This document shows positions 5,879-5,967 of a DNA stretch of 5,967 nucleotides, piece after piece. How positions within the stretch are numbered: the first letter of the stretch is position 1; each line of letters opens with the position of its first letter. Location: assembly GCA_010031985.1 (NCBI GenBank), contig RGYP01000122.1:1-5967 (forward strand). Reading direction: 5' to 3'. The stretch comes from Gammaproteobacteria bacterium. Its GTDB lineage: Bacteria; Pseudomonadota; Gammaproteobacteria; Steroidobacterales; Steroidobacteraceae. Below the pieces are notes generated by a model. The model searched no databases. It saw only the letters and a program-made list of their open reading frames with translations, and was not told the DNA's origin. The position numbers were made by a program, and so were the translations under genes.

Positions 5879-5967
5879 TCATGGCGCGGCCCGACGATTG
5901 GCGAGACTCCAGCGCCACAGCGACTCGGCCGGCAGCGGTAGCACCATCAGCAGGTGCTCGACGACGG
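5879..5967 (-). CDS. C-terminal fragment, possibly photosynthetic assembly protein PuhE (DUF3623)
   Basis: The last 28 codons of a minus-strand gene enter from the right edge and stop at 5879. The residues read VVEHLLMVLPLPAESLW then RWSLANRRAAP. This is a hydrophobic stretch followed by a Trp/Arg-rich end, typical of a membrane protein whose final helix ends in the cytoplasm. Of the three frames here it is the only one that looks like protein and stays open to a stop before dxs. The EH..MVLPLP...LWRW pattern recalls, from memory, the end of PuhE/DUF3623 proteins found in photosynthesis gene clusters. With so few residues this is a guess supported by context. It lies 34 bases upstream of dxs on the same strand, so it is probably in the same operon. 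Confidence 0.45.
   Translation of the reverse strand, partial: VVEHLLMVLPLPAESLWRWSLANRRAAP

Noticed and set aside
1..5967. CRISPR arrays, tRNA/rRNA genes, insertion sequences or phage genes
   Set aside because: No repeat-spacer pattern, RNA gene signature, transposase or terminal repeats were seen in reading both strands. Even the pufC break shows no insertion remnant.

Overview
This window is the 3' part of a puf (photosynthesis) operon from an anoxygenic phototrophic proteobacterium, followed by two isoprenoid genes facing each other. The order is pufB (3' end only), pufA, pufL, pufM, a broken pufC and ispH on the plus strand. Then come dxs and the tail of one more gene on the minus strand. 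The DNA is GC-rich. The reaction-centre M protein resembles the Blastochloris viridis/purple-gammaproteobacterial type, with an N-terminal YWLGKIGDAQIGP stretch and a Pro-rich C-terminal tail after VDNWYLW. PufC-type operons ending in a lytB/ispH gene suggest an aerobic or purple phototrophic Gamma- or Betaproteobacterium. The genus cannot be read from the window.

Layout. Bases 1-366 hold the LH1 antenna genes: the beta C-terminus, then alpha. A 120-base gap (367-486) carries an 11-bp hairpin at the place where puf operons keep an mRNA-stabilising stem-loop, plus a smaller hairpin before pufL. Bases 487-2303 encode complete, intact L and M reaction-centre subunits with all pigment- and iron-ligand histidines. 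Bases 2300-3006 are what remains of pufC, the reaction-centre tetrahaem cytochrome. The lipoprotein signal and N-terminal domain are intact, but a frameshift and stop follow. The haem-1 and haem-2 binding segments are absent, haem 3 (CTYCH) survives in another frame, and haem 4 is replaced by an Ala/Pro-rich tail. ispH (3021-3950) begins 15 bases after the pufC-remnant stop codon.

On the opposite strand, dxs (3976-5844) converges on ispH with a 25-base gap. A fragment of an upstream gene, tentatively puhE (DUF3623), ends at 5879. Dxs catalyses the first step and IspH the last step of the MEP pathway. Together they supply precursors for the phytyl/geranylgeranyl tail of bacteriochlorophyll, carotenoids and quinones, which fits their place in a photosynthesis gene cluster.

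The most notable observation is the decayed or remodelled pufC between intact pufM and ispH. It suggests that this reaction centre has lost its bound tetrahaem donor and must be reduced directly by a soluble carrier, unless the break is an assembly error. Secondary points are an Asn in place of the normally conserved first His of the LH1 beta chain, polar residues around the bacteriochlorophyll-binding His of LH1 alpha, the viridis-like Asn(L)/Asp(M) pair near QB, and a Dxs with a shortened internal loop and a C-terminal extension.
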